19,482 nucleotides of DNA from an uncultured Duncaniella sp. (GCA_910576785.1 CAJTJG010000030.1:1-19482), one strand, 5' to 3'. Positions 1 through 8,074 are shown, counted from the first letter of the stretch. Translations and numbers: made by a program. Notes: generated by a model from the letters alone, not told the origin.

Positions 1-72
1 CCGTGGCTTTGATAGCCAATAATAACTCTCATTGCAGGGATATTTCTCAACAAAAAGTCTTCCGACCACTAT

Positions 73-280
73 AACCCGCAAGGAACAACGTCATTCTTAA
101 CCCCGCATGAAGTGCGAGGACATCAACCTGCCGTGTCCCGAAAGGGACGACATAATCCCCTACCCCGCATGCAGTGCGGGGACATCAACCCGCCGAGTCC
201 CGAAAGGGACGACGTCATCCCTAACCCCGCATGCAGTGCGGGGACATCAACCCGCCGAGTCCCGCAAGGGACGGCGCAAT
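73..280. repeat. 62-bp tandem repeat, about 3.4 copies, two hairpins per unit
   Basis: Units begin at 101, 163 and 225, exactly 62 bp apart, and a degenerate right half lies at 73-100. Each unit has two inverted repeats. The first is CCCCGCA-TGCAG-TGCGGGG, a 7-bp stem with a 5-nt loop. The second is GTCCC-GAAA-GGGAC, a 5-bp stem closed by a GNRA-type tetraloop. In the last copy the tetraloop is GCAA, so the GNRA form is kept although the base changes. A GACGTC palindrome follows the second stem in the middle unit. The period is not a multiple of three and the block lies 60 bp upstream of a promoter, so it is not coding. The function is unknown; a dispersed REP-like or structured-RNA element is an inference. 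Confidence 0.9.
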
Positions 281-341
281 GGTTTTAGTTAACAAATCCT
301 AATTTATCCTAACAACAGCCCAAACTTACAGTTTATTAATA

Positions 342-349
342 TATCTTTG
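342..349 (+). promoter_or_regulatory. Bacteroidetes -7 box for the lipoprotein gene
   Basis: TATCTTTG matches the Bacteroidetes housekeeping -7 consensus TAnnTTTG and lies about 95 bp upstream of the ATG at 445. No good TTG/TTTG -33 box is visible about 20 bp upstream, so the call rests on the -7 element and its position. The predicted leader is about 90 nt and A-rich, without a clear Shine-Dalgarno sequence. Confidence 0.55.
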
Positions 350-444
350 CAAAACAAAAATACCTAACACCTAACCTACTATTCTACATGACCGATTTAT
401 GGTCATAGCCAAACTCAAAAAAAACAAACCTCGAAAACCACATC

Positions 445-3219
445 ATGCTCACAAACTTGAAAAGAATCGGCCGCATACCGGTTCCGACACCATTAATTGT
501 CTTAAGCCTCATCACATTATCATCCTGTCAAGCCGATAAAATCCAGATACCTGCACAGGAAGTATACAACCGTGAATTCCTCAAGCAATTCGGCATAGCA
601 TCGGGAGGAGAGAGCGGCTGGAACACCGCCTCGCGCATCAGCGCCGTAATTTCACCGGAACTCCTTGCAGGTGCGGAAAGGATAAAAGTATATACATCCA
701 TGCCCGGAAACCCCGAATGCACACTCGTGGCATCCTATCCGGCCTCGCAGCACAGCTTCGGATTCGATCTCCCCACCGCCGCCAACGAAGTATACGTGAC
801 AGTCAACGATGCAGCCGGACGCGTGACCTACGGCGCATATTCGCGTGTGACAGACGGTCAGGTCAATGTGGGAGGCAACACTTCCCGCACAGGCACCAAG
901 ACGCCTATCCCCTACCCCTACCTGCTCAACTCCAACCCCTCGCTCGGCACTTTTCCCATCAGCCGTCCCTACAACATAGACTTCTGGAGAGAGATGGGCT
1001 ATACGATCGAATACGCCCCCGAACCCGACAATATCGACACAAAGACAATACACACTGTCAATCTTCCGGAGGGAGGCTTCGACTGCGGCAAATGGGGCAT
1101 GTACTTCTTTGACAAGGAGACACCATTCGGCAACGTCAGAAGCAACAATATAAAGATAACCATCAAATACCTGCCCACCCATTCCGGCGATGAAACCCAT
1201 GAACATCAAATAATAGTCAAAGCAGGATATGATGAAAACTGGAATATAGGTGATCTCCCCGGCAACAGGGAGATATACCTACCCTGCGCAGGCGCAGAAA
1301 ACACCAAGGAGCGCAAGGCCTCAGTCACTCTCGACAGGGCTGACATCGAATTCCTGCGTGACCGTCACCTGTGCATACATGGCAACAATGCCATCATCAC
1401 CGGCGTAACATGGCAGGAACTCCCATGGGTGGAAGAGACGCTGAAAGACTATACCGCCAACTTTACCGATCTCTTTGACCTTTACGGCCTGGCTGAATCT
1501 CCCGTGCATGACTTCACGTCATTCAAAGCCAATTATCTGAAACCCAACCGCACATACGACATTGAGGGCTATTCGAGCAAAGATCTCGTATCGCTCGTGG
1601 GACGTAAGACCGGCGTGTTCCACGAAGAGATCGACTTCGACACCAAGGAGTGCAATATGATGTCGCATATGAGCGAGCTGCACCCGGAGGAAGGTGTGGA
1701 CTACTGGCTGAAGAGCGATGGCGAGGTTTCGCTTGACTTCTTCTTCGGCTCGGCAAGCTATTTCAATTCCTTCGGATATTTCTACTATACCGACGAGGAG
1801 TACAATCTGCCTGAAAAAGAGCGCATGAAAGTGCTGCTGCGCAAGCCGATGTTCCTGCTGATGTACAACGCATCGCCCGGCACCAACCTCGAACATCAGA
1901 CCACTCAGGACGGCCCATGGCAGTCATACACAATGGATGACTGCGACGTGATCCGCGACAGGAATGATCCCAACGAGGGCAAGGATCAGGGTGACGGATG
2001 GAAACACTGCACCATGTTCTCCGACTTCGTGGAGAATGCCGAGAAGGGCGATTATGACAATGGTTTCGCTCCGCGCATGCGTTCGTCCAACTACCGTCTC
2101 GTATACTACCCGGAGGATCAGTTTGTCAACGGCAAACTCAGTCCTGACGCCCGCGGCACATACACATTCCCGGCCAACACCCACATAGCCTTCTTCATCA
2201 TCACCAGCGGACAGTACATACTCGAATGCGAGGGTGAGACTGACAAGAAGATCAACCACCGCCGCATAGCATTCTCCCGCCCGATCATGAACCAGTATAT
2301 CGGAAACACCATCAACTTCGGCCATTCTCACGAATCGGGCAGCCCCTCGAAGATGAACACCGGCAACGGCGCTCCCACCGCATGGGCCCCGTTTGTCACC
2401 TACACATGGCACGGACAGCTGATGATGGGCGTGGAGGACTACTATGCTGAGTCGGAACCCGGTATCGAAGGTGGCGACCATGACATGAACGACCTGCTCT
2501 TCCGCGTCAACGGCGACTTCGTGCGCAACCGCGAGGAGATGAGCGAAGACAAGCCCGCACGCCAGTCGTGGATCATAGCCTGCGAGGATCTCGGCGGAAC
2601 ATACGACTTTGACTTCAACGATGTAGTGTTCGGAGTAAGCCATGTGGCAGGCGAGACCACAGCCGAAGTGACAGCGCTTGCCTCAGGCGGCACAAGGCCG
2701 GTATATCTCGCCTCCGACTATCCCCAGGTCATCGACGGGCAGGATGTGACATATCCCGACAACTATCTTATACCACGTGGAAATACCCACAATGGCGAGT
2801 TCCATTCGTGGTGGAACAACTCGGGCAATACATCACGCATCATCAACGCCAAGAGCTGGGAAGGCCCCGGAGCCACAGTGACAATCCGTGTGGACGAGAA
2901 CTTCTCGCTGGCATCGAAGAATGATCATCTGCGTCCCGGTGAGTCTGACACGAACATGGGCGGATTCAGAGTGGTGGTAAACGGTGCCGACGGAGGCATA
3001 ACCCACATCACCGCACCCATCGACGATGAGAGCGAGACGGCTCCGCAGATGTTCCTTGTGCCCAACGGATGGAACTGGCCCCGCGAGGAGCAGCGCATCA
3101 CAGAGGTGTACAACCAATTCCTCGCCTGGCGCGACTACTGGTGGCTCGAGGCCGACGGTGTGATGCGTGGCAATGTCATCAAACACGGATGGCGCCCCAT
3201 AGTCACCGACGCTGACTGA
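445..3219 (+). CDS. LruC/DUF4114-like domain lipoprotein
   Basis: The 924-residue protein starts with a basic stretch, a hydrophobic segment (about 13-27) and a lipobox LSSC with the lipidated Cys at 28, so it should be a lipoprotein. The residues after Cys28 (QADKI) are not the acidic run usual in surface-export signals of Bacteroidetes, so its side of the outer membrane is uncertain. Two acidic signatures resemble LruC/DUF4114 cores: GGDHDMNDLLF from residue 676 and EDLGGTYDFDFNDVVF from 714. Such D-x-D-x-N-D motifs suggest calcium binding, which is inference. The middle (about 180-620) has no motif I recognise; it is rich in aromatic and acidic residues, as in cell-surface or adhesin-like proteins. 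The gene stands alone, with its own promoter upstream and a strong hairpin downstream. The family has no defined biochemical role that I know of. Confidence 0.8.
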   Translation: MLTNLKRIGRIPVPTPLIVLSLITLSSCQADKIQIPAQEVYNREFLKQFGIASGGESGWNTASRISAVISPELLAGAERIKVYTSMPGNPECTLVASYPASQHSFGFDLPTAANEVYVTVNDAAGRVTYGAYSRVTDGQVNVGGNTSRTGTKTPIPYPYLLNSNPSLGTFPISRPYNIDFWREMGYTIEYAPEPDNIDTKTIHTVNLPEGGFDCGKWGMYFFDKETPFGNVRSNNIKITIKYLPTHSGDETHEHQIIVKAGYDENWNIGDLPGNREIYLPCAGAENTKERKASVTLDRADIEFLRDRHLCIHGNNAIITGVTWQELPWVEETLKDYTANFTDLFDLYGLAESPVHDFTSFKANYLKPNRTYDIEGYSSKDLVSLVGRKTGVFHEEIDFDTKECNMMSHMSELHPEEGVDYWLKSDGEVSLDFFFGSASYFNSFGYFYYTDEEYNLPEKERMKVLLRKPMFLLMYNASPGTNLEHQTTQDGPWQSYTMDDCDVIRDRNDPNEGKDQGDGWKHCTMFSDFVENAEKGDYDNGFAPRMRSSNYRLVYYPEDQFVNGKLSPDARGTYTFPANTHIAFFIITSGQYILECEGETDKKINHRRIAFSRPIMNQYIGNTINFGHSHESGSPSKMNTGNGAPTAWAPFVTYTWHGQLMMGVEDYYAESEPGIEGGDHDMNDLLFRVNGDFVRNREEMSEDKPARQSWIIACEDLGGTYDFDFNDVVFGVSHVAGETTAEVTALASGGTRPVYLASDYPQVIDGQDVTYPDNYLIPRGNTHNGEFHSWWNNSGNTSRIINAKSWEGPGATVTIRVDENFSLASKNDHLRPGESDTNMGGFRVVVNGADGGITHITAPIDDESETAPQMFLVPNGWNWPREEQRITEVYNQFLAWRDYWWLEADGVMRGNVIKHGWRPIVTDAD

Positions 3220-3251
3220 CATCAACAGCCCTGAGGCTGCATCATAACTGA

Positions 3252-3316
3252 CAGAAGGATACAGCTCCCACATTTGCAATGATAACGCAAACGACATGGG
3301 AGCTGTATCTTTCCTT
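3252..3316. terminator. Hairpin A: long terminator-like inverted repeat
   Basis: Arms 3254-3270 and 3297-3313 pair over 17 bp with one G-T wobble, and inside them TTTGC (3273-3277) pairs with GCAAA (3287-3291). It begins 34 nt after the lipoprotein stop, and the descending arm ends in TATCTTTCCTT. The 5' edge carries TAACTGACAGAAGGATACA (3245-3263), which recurs in the other intergenic hairpins of this window. It is probably the transcription terminator of the lipoprotein gene. Confidence 0.75.
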
Positions 3317-3347
3317 ATTCTATCATCCGGCCATTTTATTGACATGA

Positions 3348-3381
3348 TTGCAGCATGTGTGGAAAAAAAACCGTATATTTG
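3348..3381 (+). promoter_or_regulatory. Promoter of the DUF4301 gene
   Basis: TATATTTG at 3374-3381 is a perfect TAnnTTTG -7 box. A TTG at 3348-3350 lies 23 bp upstream, slightly longer than the usual 19-21. Transcription would start near 3388, inside the longest possible reading frame (from 3355). This is the main reason for placing the DUF4301 start at 3433 and not 3355. Confidence 0.6.
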
Positions 3382-3432
3382 GAGAAAATTTCAAATCAGA
3401 ACACTATAAAATATATAATACCTGACAAATCT

Positions 3433-4956
3433 ATGCTGAGACCTGAAGACAAAGAGCTCTTGCAAGCCAAGGGCATAAGCGAGGCTGAGGTAGAAGCCCA
3501 GCTCAACCGATTCACAACCGGATTCCCATATCTCAAGATAAAAGATGCCGCACGTGTGGATGCCGGCATATTCCGCCTCTCCGACGAGGAGACAGACGCA
3601 GCCCTCGAACGCTGGCACGAGTATCTCGAGCACGGCGGCGAGGTGTGCAAGTTCGTGCCCGCATCGGGCGCCGCATCACGTATGTTCAAGGCCCTGTTCG
3701 AATATGTGGACGGTGGCACGGACGAACTTAAGGAAGGATCACCCGTGGCCGCTCTCATAGCCGATATCGACAAGCTGCCATTCCTCCCCGAGCTGCGTGA
3801 GGCCGTGCAGAAGCTCTACTCCACCGACCTTGACACCTTGCTCAAGGAGGGCCGCAACCGCGACATCATCGCAGCCATCGTAAGCCCCGAGGGGATGAAC
3901 TACGGAGGTCTGCCCAAGGGTCTGCTCAAATTCCACTCCTATCCCGAAGGCTCACGCACGCCCGTCGAGGAGCATCTCACCGAGGGCGCCCAGACTGCCG
4001 CCAACTCCAAGGGCATAGTCAACCTCCACTTCACCGTGTCGGCCAACCACCGCAAGCTCTTCGAGGAGAAACTCGCCGAGGTGATACCCGCCACCGAGAA
4101 GCGCACCGGCGTGAAGTTCAACGTGAGCATGAGCGAGCAGAAACCATCCACCGACACCATTGCCGTCAACCCCGACAACACCCCCTTCATGGAGGATGGC
4201 CACCTTCTGTTCCGTCCAGGCGGACACGGCGCCCTGATACGCAACCTCAACGACATTGACTCGGCCGTGGTGTTCATCAAGAATATCGACAACGTGGTGC
4301 CCGACTCCAAGCGCGCCGACACGATCCACTACAAAGAGGTGCTCGGCGGCCTTCTGCTCGAGATACATGACCAGATCGAGGAGGACCTCATAGCCCTCGA
4401 GGAGAAAGTCTACACCGAGGAGGATCTCAAGGGTATGGTGGACTACCTGAAGAACGTGCTCAACGTACATGACGAGGCTCTCGACAACATGGACTCCGAT
4501 GCCGTGGCCGAGTATATCAAGAACAAACTCAACCGTCCCCTGCGCGTGTGCGGTATGGTGCGCAACGAGGGTGAACCCGGCGGAGGCCCGTTCATAGCCT
4601 ACAACCCCGACGGCTCCACATCACCACAGATCCTCGAGAGCAATCAGGTGGATCCTAAAAACGAGGAGTACCAGAAGATGATGGCCACAGCCACCCACTT
4701 CAATCCCGTCGACCTCGTTTGCTACATCAAGGATATCCACGGCAAGAAGTTTGATCTCCCCTCCCACGTAGATCCTGCCACAGGCTTCATCTCCTCCAAG
4801 TCCAGCCACGGCAAGGAACTGCGTGCCATGGAGCTCCCCGGCCTGTGGAACGGCGCCATGAGCGACTGGAACACCGTATTCGTTGAAGTGCCCGTCTCGA
4901 CATTCAATCCGGTAAAGACCGTCAACGATCTCCTCCGTCCGGCCCACCAGAGCTGA
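3433..4956 (+). CDS. DUF4301 family protein
   Basis: I use the ATG at 3433 (507 residues). The frame is open back to 3355, but that extension contains the -7 box and is A/T-rich and non-conserved in character. The protein is hydrophilic with no signal peptide, so it should be cytoplasmic. It looks like DUF4301, a Bacteroidetes family of about 500 residues without an assigned reaction. Visible blocks are VPASGAASRMFK (75-86), LPKGLLKFH (160-168), FRPGGHGALIRNLN (260-273) and IKNIDNVVPD (282-291). Their order recalls the phosphate loop, the P-K segment, the PGGHG loop and the N-x-DN segment of UDP-sugar pyrophosphorylase-type nucleotidyltransferases. That relation is my inference. Strong hairpins on both sides suggest it is transcribed alone. 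Confidence 0.85.
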   Translation: MLRPEDKELLQAKGISEAEVEAQLNRFTTGFPYLKIKDAARVDAGIFRLSDEETDAALERWHEYLEHGGEVCKFVPASGAASRMFKALFEYVDGGTDELKEGSPVAALIADIDKLPFLPELREAVQKLYSTDLDTLLKEGRNRDIIAAIVSPEGMNYGGLPKGLLKFHSYPEGSRTPVEEHLTEGAQTAANSKGIVNLHFTVSANHRKLFEEKLAEVIPATEKRTGVKFNVSMSEQKPSTDTIAVNPDNTPFMEDGHLLFRPGGHGALIRNLNDIDSAVVFIKNIDNVVPDSKRADTIHYKEVLGGLLLEIHDQIEEDLIALEEKVYTEEDLKGMVDYLKNVLNVHDEALDNMDSDAVAEYIKNKLNRPLRVCGMVRNEGEPGGGPFIAYNPDGSTSPQILESNQVDPKNEEYQKMMATATHFNPVDLVCYIKDIHGKKFDLPSHVDPATGFISSKSSHGKELRAMELPGLWNGAMSDWNTVFVEVPVSTFNPVKTVNDLLRPAHQS

Positions 4957-4994
4957 TATGGTTTTTGAATGACGGACGGCTGCATGCCTGAATT

Positions 4995-5045
4995 CAGAAA
5001 GATACAAAAGGAACAACTACGGAGAGATCCTTTTGTATCTTTCTG
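4995..5045. terminator. Hairpin B: 18-bp perfect inverted repeat
   Basis: Arms 4995-5012 and 5028-5045 pair perfectly over 18 bp around a 15-nt loop. The structure sits 38 nt after the DUF4301 stop. The descending arm (CCTTTTGTATCTTTCTG) supplies only an imperfect U-rich run. On the minus strand the right side reads TAATTGACAGAAAGATAC (from 5052), the same edge sequence as hairpins A and C. Confidence 0.75.
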
Positions 5046-5141
5046 TCAATTACCACACGGCATCATCCGGAGAAATTCGAAATCATACGGAAAACCTCTG
5101 TTGTCTCCGGTTGTTCTAATATATATGACAAACATGACACC

Positions 5142-6218
5142 ATGAGCAAGAGAGAAGACATAATGAGGATATGGCAGGAAAGTTTCTCCGACCCGAGAGA
5201 ATATGTGAGGATGTACTTCGACCGCGTATACCGCGATGACGAAGCTATCACTCTCGAAGATCCATCGGGGCTTACAGTGAGCAGCCTGCTGCTGCAGCGC
5301 TACGCCATGAGCTACCACGGATCCACACTCCCCGTGGGCTACATAGCCGGCGCGGCCACACGTCGCAACCAGCGCGGCAAAGGCTACATGTCGAGGTTGA
5401 TGACCGATGCCCTCCGGGCCTCGGCCGCCAGAGGCGACATGATGTGCGCGCTTATCCCCGCACGCTCGGCTCTCTACTATTTTTACCGTCGTTTCGGATT
5501 TTCCACCGTCTTCTACACCAAGGAGCAGCGCTTCACATCGCTCCATTCATTCCCTGTCAACGGCACATTCGATGAAGACAAGAATCCGTCGAGCGACGAT
5601 ATATGGCAGGCATTCGACCGCTTCCAGCACGCACGTCCCTGCTACATACTCCATTCGCGCCGCGACCTCGACAACGTAAGGGCCGATCTTGACTATGACG
5701 GCGGTGACTTCGTGGTTATCAACGCCAATCATGAGGATCACGGCCCCCACATAGCGGCTATGGCATGGGGAGTGGAGCGTGGAGATCTTCTTCTGGTCAC
5801 CGACGTCATGGGCGAGAGCGCCGATGCGCGCACGGCTGCCCTGCACGCCCTGCGCAGCCACCACGAGGGTATGCCATTCCTGCTCTACGGATATCCCGAC
5901 GATGTGAGCGGAGGACGTCTGATGCCGCGCGGCATGGGCCGTGTGGTCAACGCCGCACTGATGCTCCGGGCCGTGGCCGAAGCACATCCAAAGTACCACA
6001 GTGTGATCCGCATAGCCGATCCACTGCTACCTGACATCAATTCACACACATATATCATCAGTGATGGAGTGTGTGCGGTCGACGATAGTTTCAGTGGCCA
6101 TCCGGATCTTGACATCACGGTGGATGTACTCGCCGAAATAGCATTCAGCACTCCGCATATTGGCGATATAGTAGGGTTCCCCTCAGTCCGCCCCGTGATA
6201 AGCCTGATGCTCGACTGA
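5142..6218 (+). CDS. GNAT family N-acetyltransferase
   Basis: The 358-residue protein contains a GNAT acetyl-CoA pyrophosphate loop, RRNQRGKGYM, with Q-R-G-K-G-Y at 77-82. This is preceded by the strand VGYIAGAAT (65-73) and followed by an amphipathic helix. Further on, ALYYFYRRFGF matches the conserved GNAT motif B region (Y/F-x-x-x-G-F). The length and the long C-terminal half (about 140-358) resemble two-domain Eis-type GNAT proteins, not single-domain ones. The acceptor substrate cannot be told from sequence. The ATG at 5142 is preceded by an A/T-rich leader without a clear promoter box. It is followed after 36 nt by engB on the same strand, so the two are probably cotranscribed. Confidence 0.85.
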   Translation: MSKREDIMRIWQESFSDPREYVRMYFDRVYRDDEAITLEDPSGLTVSSLLLQRYAMSYHGSTLPVGYIAGAATRRNQRGKGYMSRLMTDALRASAARGDMMCALIPARSALYYFYRRFGFSTVFYTKEQRFTSLHSFPVNGTFDEDKNPSSDDIWQAFDRFQHARPCYILHSRRDLDNVRADLDYDGGDFVVINANHEDHGPHIAAMAWGVERGDLLLVTDVMGESADARTAALHALRSHHEGMPFLLYGYPDDVSGGRLMPRGMGRVVNAALMLRAVAEAHPKYHSVIRIADPLLPDINSHTYIISDGVCAVDDSFSGHPDLDITVDVLAEIAFSTPHIGDIVGFPSVRPVISLMLD

Positions 6219-6254
6219 TATCAACAAAAAAACAAACTCTGAACCTATAAGCAG

Positions 6255-6866
6255 ATGATCATAAACTCGGCACGATTTGCCATCTCCAACTCCACCCACC
6301 GCAAAAGCCCGTCGGAAATGCGACATGAATATGCATTCATCGGCAGGAGCAACGTAGGGAAATCCTCGCTCATCAACATGCTCACCGGCAACGCAAAGCT
6401 TGCCAAGACATCATCCACACCCGGAAAAACCCTGCTCATAAACCACTTTCTCATCAACGACAGCTGGTATATCGTGGATCTCCCCGGCTATGGATTTGCC
6501 CAACGCGGCAAGGAGCAGCGCGAGAAACTCGAGAAAATGATACGCGGCTATATCCTCGAGCGCGAACAGATGACCAATCTGTTCGTTCTCATCGACTCGC
6601 GACACGAGCCTATGAAGATTGATCTCGATTTCTTCGACTGGCTCGGCGAGAACGGCATTCCATTCGCCATAGTTTTCACCAAACTTGACAAACTCGGCAA
6701 CGATGCCGGACGCCGAAATGTGCAGCGCTACTGCTCGCGTCTGCTTGAAACATGGGAGGAACTCCCACCCATATTCCTCACGTCAAGCGAGGACAAACGC
6801 GGCAGGGAGGAACTGCTCGACTATATCGAACAGCTTAACAAACTGCCAGTAGGACCATCTGAGTGA
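6255..6866 (+). CDS. engB: Ribosome biogenesis GTP-binding protein EngB/YsxC/YihA
   Basis: All TrmE-Era-EngA-EngB family GTPase motifs are visible in 203 residues, the usual family length: G1 GRSNVGKSS (30-38), G2 around STPGKT (54-59), G3 DLPGYG (75-80), G4 TKLD (142-145) and G5 TSS (176-178). Members are cytoplasmic GTPases needed for assembly of the large ribosomal subunit. The early N-terminal F-A-I-S-N-S and the missing KH or extra domains fit EngB and not Era or Der. It follows the acetyltransferase after 36 nt, with the 48-residue protein 58 nt downstream. Confidence 0.95.
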   Translation: MIINSARFAISNSTHRKSPSEMRHEYAFIGRSNVGKSSLINMLTGNAKLAKTSSTPGKTLLINHFLINDSWYIVDLPGYGFAQRGKEQREKLEKMIRGYILEREQMTNLFVLIDSRHEPMKIDLDFFDWLGENGIPFAIVFTKLDKLGNDAGRRNVQRYCSRLLETWEELPPIFLTSSEDKRGREELLDYIEQLNKLPVGPSE

Positions 6867-6924
6867 ACCCGGACTGCTCCATAGGTGTTTTATTGATAGA
6901 TGAAATTTTAACTCAGTTACAACT

Positions 6925-7071
6925 ATGGACAAAAAGACAAAACCCTCTGATGAATTCCGCGGCGTGGATATCAACAAGGCCGATGACAATAAAGTGGATC
7001 CCCGTATGGTCAAAGCCGATACCCGCGAGCTCAACAACAATCCCCGCAACAATGACATTGACGACGACTGA
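6925..7071 (+). CDS. Small Asp/Asn-rich conserved-type protein (48 aa)
   Basis: ATG at 6925 and TGA at 7069-7071 bound a 48-residue frame. The sequence is very hydrophilic: a lysine-rich start (MDKKTK), then FRGVDINKADD, VDPRMVKADTRELNNN, PRNND and a final run of Asp. It has no Cys or Trp, no signal peptide and no membrane segment, and is probably disordered or partly helical. It resembles a small uncharacterised Bacteroidales protein type ending in LNNNPRNND, which I recall only loosely. It lies between engB (58 nt upstream) and a 29-bp perfect hairpin that starts 22 nt after its stop. That placement and its third-position bias support a real gene. I do not know its function. Confidence 0.72.
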   Translation: MDKKTKPSDEFRGVDINKADDNKVDPRMVKADTRELNNNPRNNDIDDD

Positions 7072-7092
7072 CATCAGCCAATGTCATAATTG

Positions 7093-7174
7093 ACAGAAAG
7101 ATACAAAAAGACGCTATGTTTTGCCGGCATAAGAATTCACCGGCCAAACATAGCGTCTTTTTGTATCTTTCTGT
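7093..7174. terminator. Hairpin C: 29-bp perfect inverted repeat between convergent genes
   Basis: Arms 7093-7121 and 7146-7174 pair over 29 bp without a mismatch. After one mismatch, GCCGG (7123-7127) pairs with CCGGC (7140-7144). It lies between the stop of the 48-residue gene (7071) and the stop of the convergent nucleoside phosphorylase (7199). Each descending arm is preceded or followed by T-rich sequence (CTTTTTGTATCTTTCTGT on plus), so it can act as a bidirectional terminator. The left edge TAATTGACAG (7087-7096) is shared with hairpins A, B and D and extends beyond the paired region. Confidence 0.85.
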
Positions 7175-7198
7175 ATTTTGGCACACAGCCTTTAGCCG

Positions 7199-8074
7199 TC
7201 AGATACGCTCGAGTACTGTAGCCACGAGATCCCTTACAGCGGTCTTGTAGTTGGGATTGGCCTCGGTGTTCATGCGGTTGGCTATGATGGAGCAGACGGT
7301 CATGGCACGATGGCCCATCAGACGGCCGAGGCCCTGAAGCGGAGCTGACTCCATCTCGTAATTGGTCACCTTGCGTCCGTTATGGCGGAACTCCTCTATA
7401 CGGCGGTTGAGGTCGGGATTGGCGAGCGGCAGACGCAACTCGCGTCCCTGCGGGCCGTAGAAACCCACGGCCGAGATAGTGTTGCCTCTCACCATGTCAT
7501 CGCGGCCTATCTGATCCACAAGTTCTTCATCGGCATTAACTACATACGGCTTGGCCCACAAAGGATTCCAGCCCACCGACTCGCAGAAGGCATGCTCGAA
7601 GTCGAGATCGGCCACTTCATTGCGTCCGGCATAGTAATTGAGCACTCCGTCGAATCCTATAGCCTTTTCAGCTATGACCGGAGTGCCGAGCTTGAGTTCC
7701 GGCTGGAGGGCACCGGAGGTGCCGATGCGCACGAGAGTGAGACGGCGTTTGTTGTCACGCACCTCGCGGGTGGCGAAGTCTATGTTGGCGAGCGCATCAA
7801 GCTCATTGATGACTATGTCGATATTGTCCGGTCCGATGCCATGAGAGAGACACATGATCGGTTTACCCTTGTAGGTGCCTCCTATGGTGTGGAATTCGCG
7901 CGACTGGACTTCAAAGTCGCGGGTATCGAAGAATGATGCCACCATATTTACCCTTGCCGGATCACCCACGAGGATAACACGGTCTGTGAGCTGCGACGGG
8001 AGCAGATGGAGGTGAAATACCGATCCATCAGGATTGATGATGAGTTCGGATGGGGCGATGATTTTCTTTTCCAT
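7199..8074 (-). CDS. Nucleoside phosphorylase, PNP/UDP family (uridine phosphorylase-like)
   Basis: This 291-residue cytoplasmic enzyme of the PNP/UDP family I carries the phosphate-binding VGDPARV (36-42), SHGIGPDNIDIVINEL (77-92), RIGTSGALQ (117-125) and the ribose-binding VTNYEMES (236-243). Family members cleave nucleosides with phosphate to a free base and ribose 1-phosphate in salvage. The overall pattern is closest to uridine phosphorylase, but the base specificity is not certain from sequence. It is the last gene of the minus-strand cluster, 66 nt after the dprA stop. No consensus promoter is visible in that gap, so cotranscription is likely. It ends facing hairpin C. Confidence 0.85.
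   Translation of the reverse strand: MEKKIIAPSELIINPDGSVFHLHLLPSQLTDRVILVGDPARVNMVASFFDTRDFEVQSREFHTIGGTYKGKPIMCLSHGIGPDNIDIVINELDALANIDFATREVRDNKRRLTLVRIGTSGALQPELKLGTPVIAEKAIGFDGVLNYYAGRNEVADLDFEHAFCESVGWNPLWAKPYVVNADEELVDQIGRDDMVRGNTISAVGFYGPQGRELRLPLANPDLNRRIEEFRHNGRKVTNYEMESAPLQGLGRLMGHRAMTVCSIIANRMNTEANPNYKTAVRDLVATVLERI

Noticed and set aside
73..280. Possible CRISPR array
   Set aside because: The copies are directly adjacent with no unique spacers, and there are no cas genes in the window.
107..292. 61-codon open frame across the 62-bp repeats
   Set aside because: The period of 62 is not a multiple of three, so each unit is read in a different frame, and the DNA is made of hairpins. 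It is not a credible protein.
1924..2643. 239-codon minus-strand frame inside the lipoprotein gene
   Set aside because: It is antisense to a clear lipoprotein gene and arises from its codon bias; it has no motif or start context.
3355..3432. Longer start for the DUF4301 gene
   Set aside because: The region contains the -7 box TATATTTG and A/T-rich non-coding-like sequence, so transcription likely begins inside it.
7090..7120. TTGACA in the shared hairpin edge as a sigma-70 -35 box
   Set aside because: Bacteroidetes use TTTG/TAnnTTTG promoters, no matching -10 lies at the right distance, and the motif sits just after stop codons.
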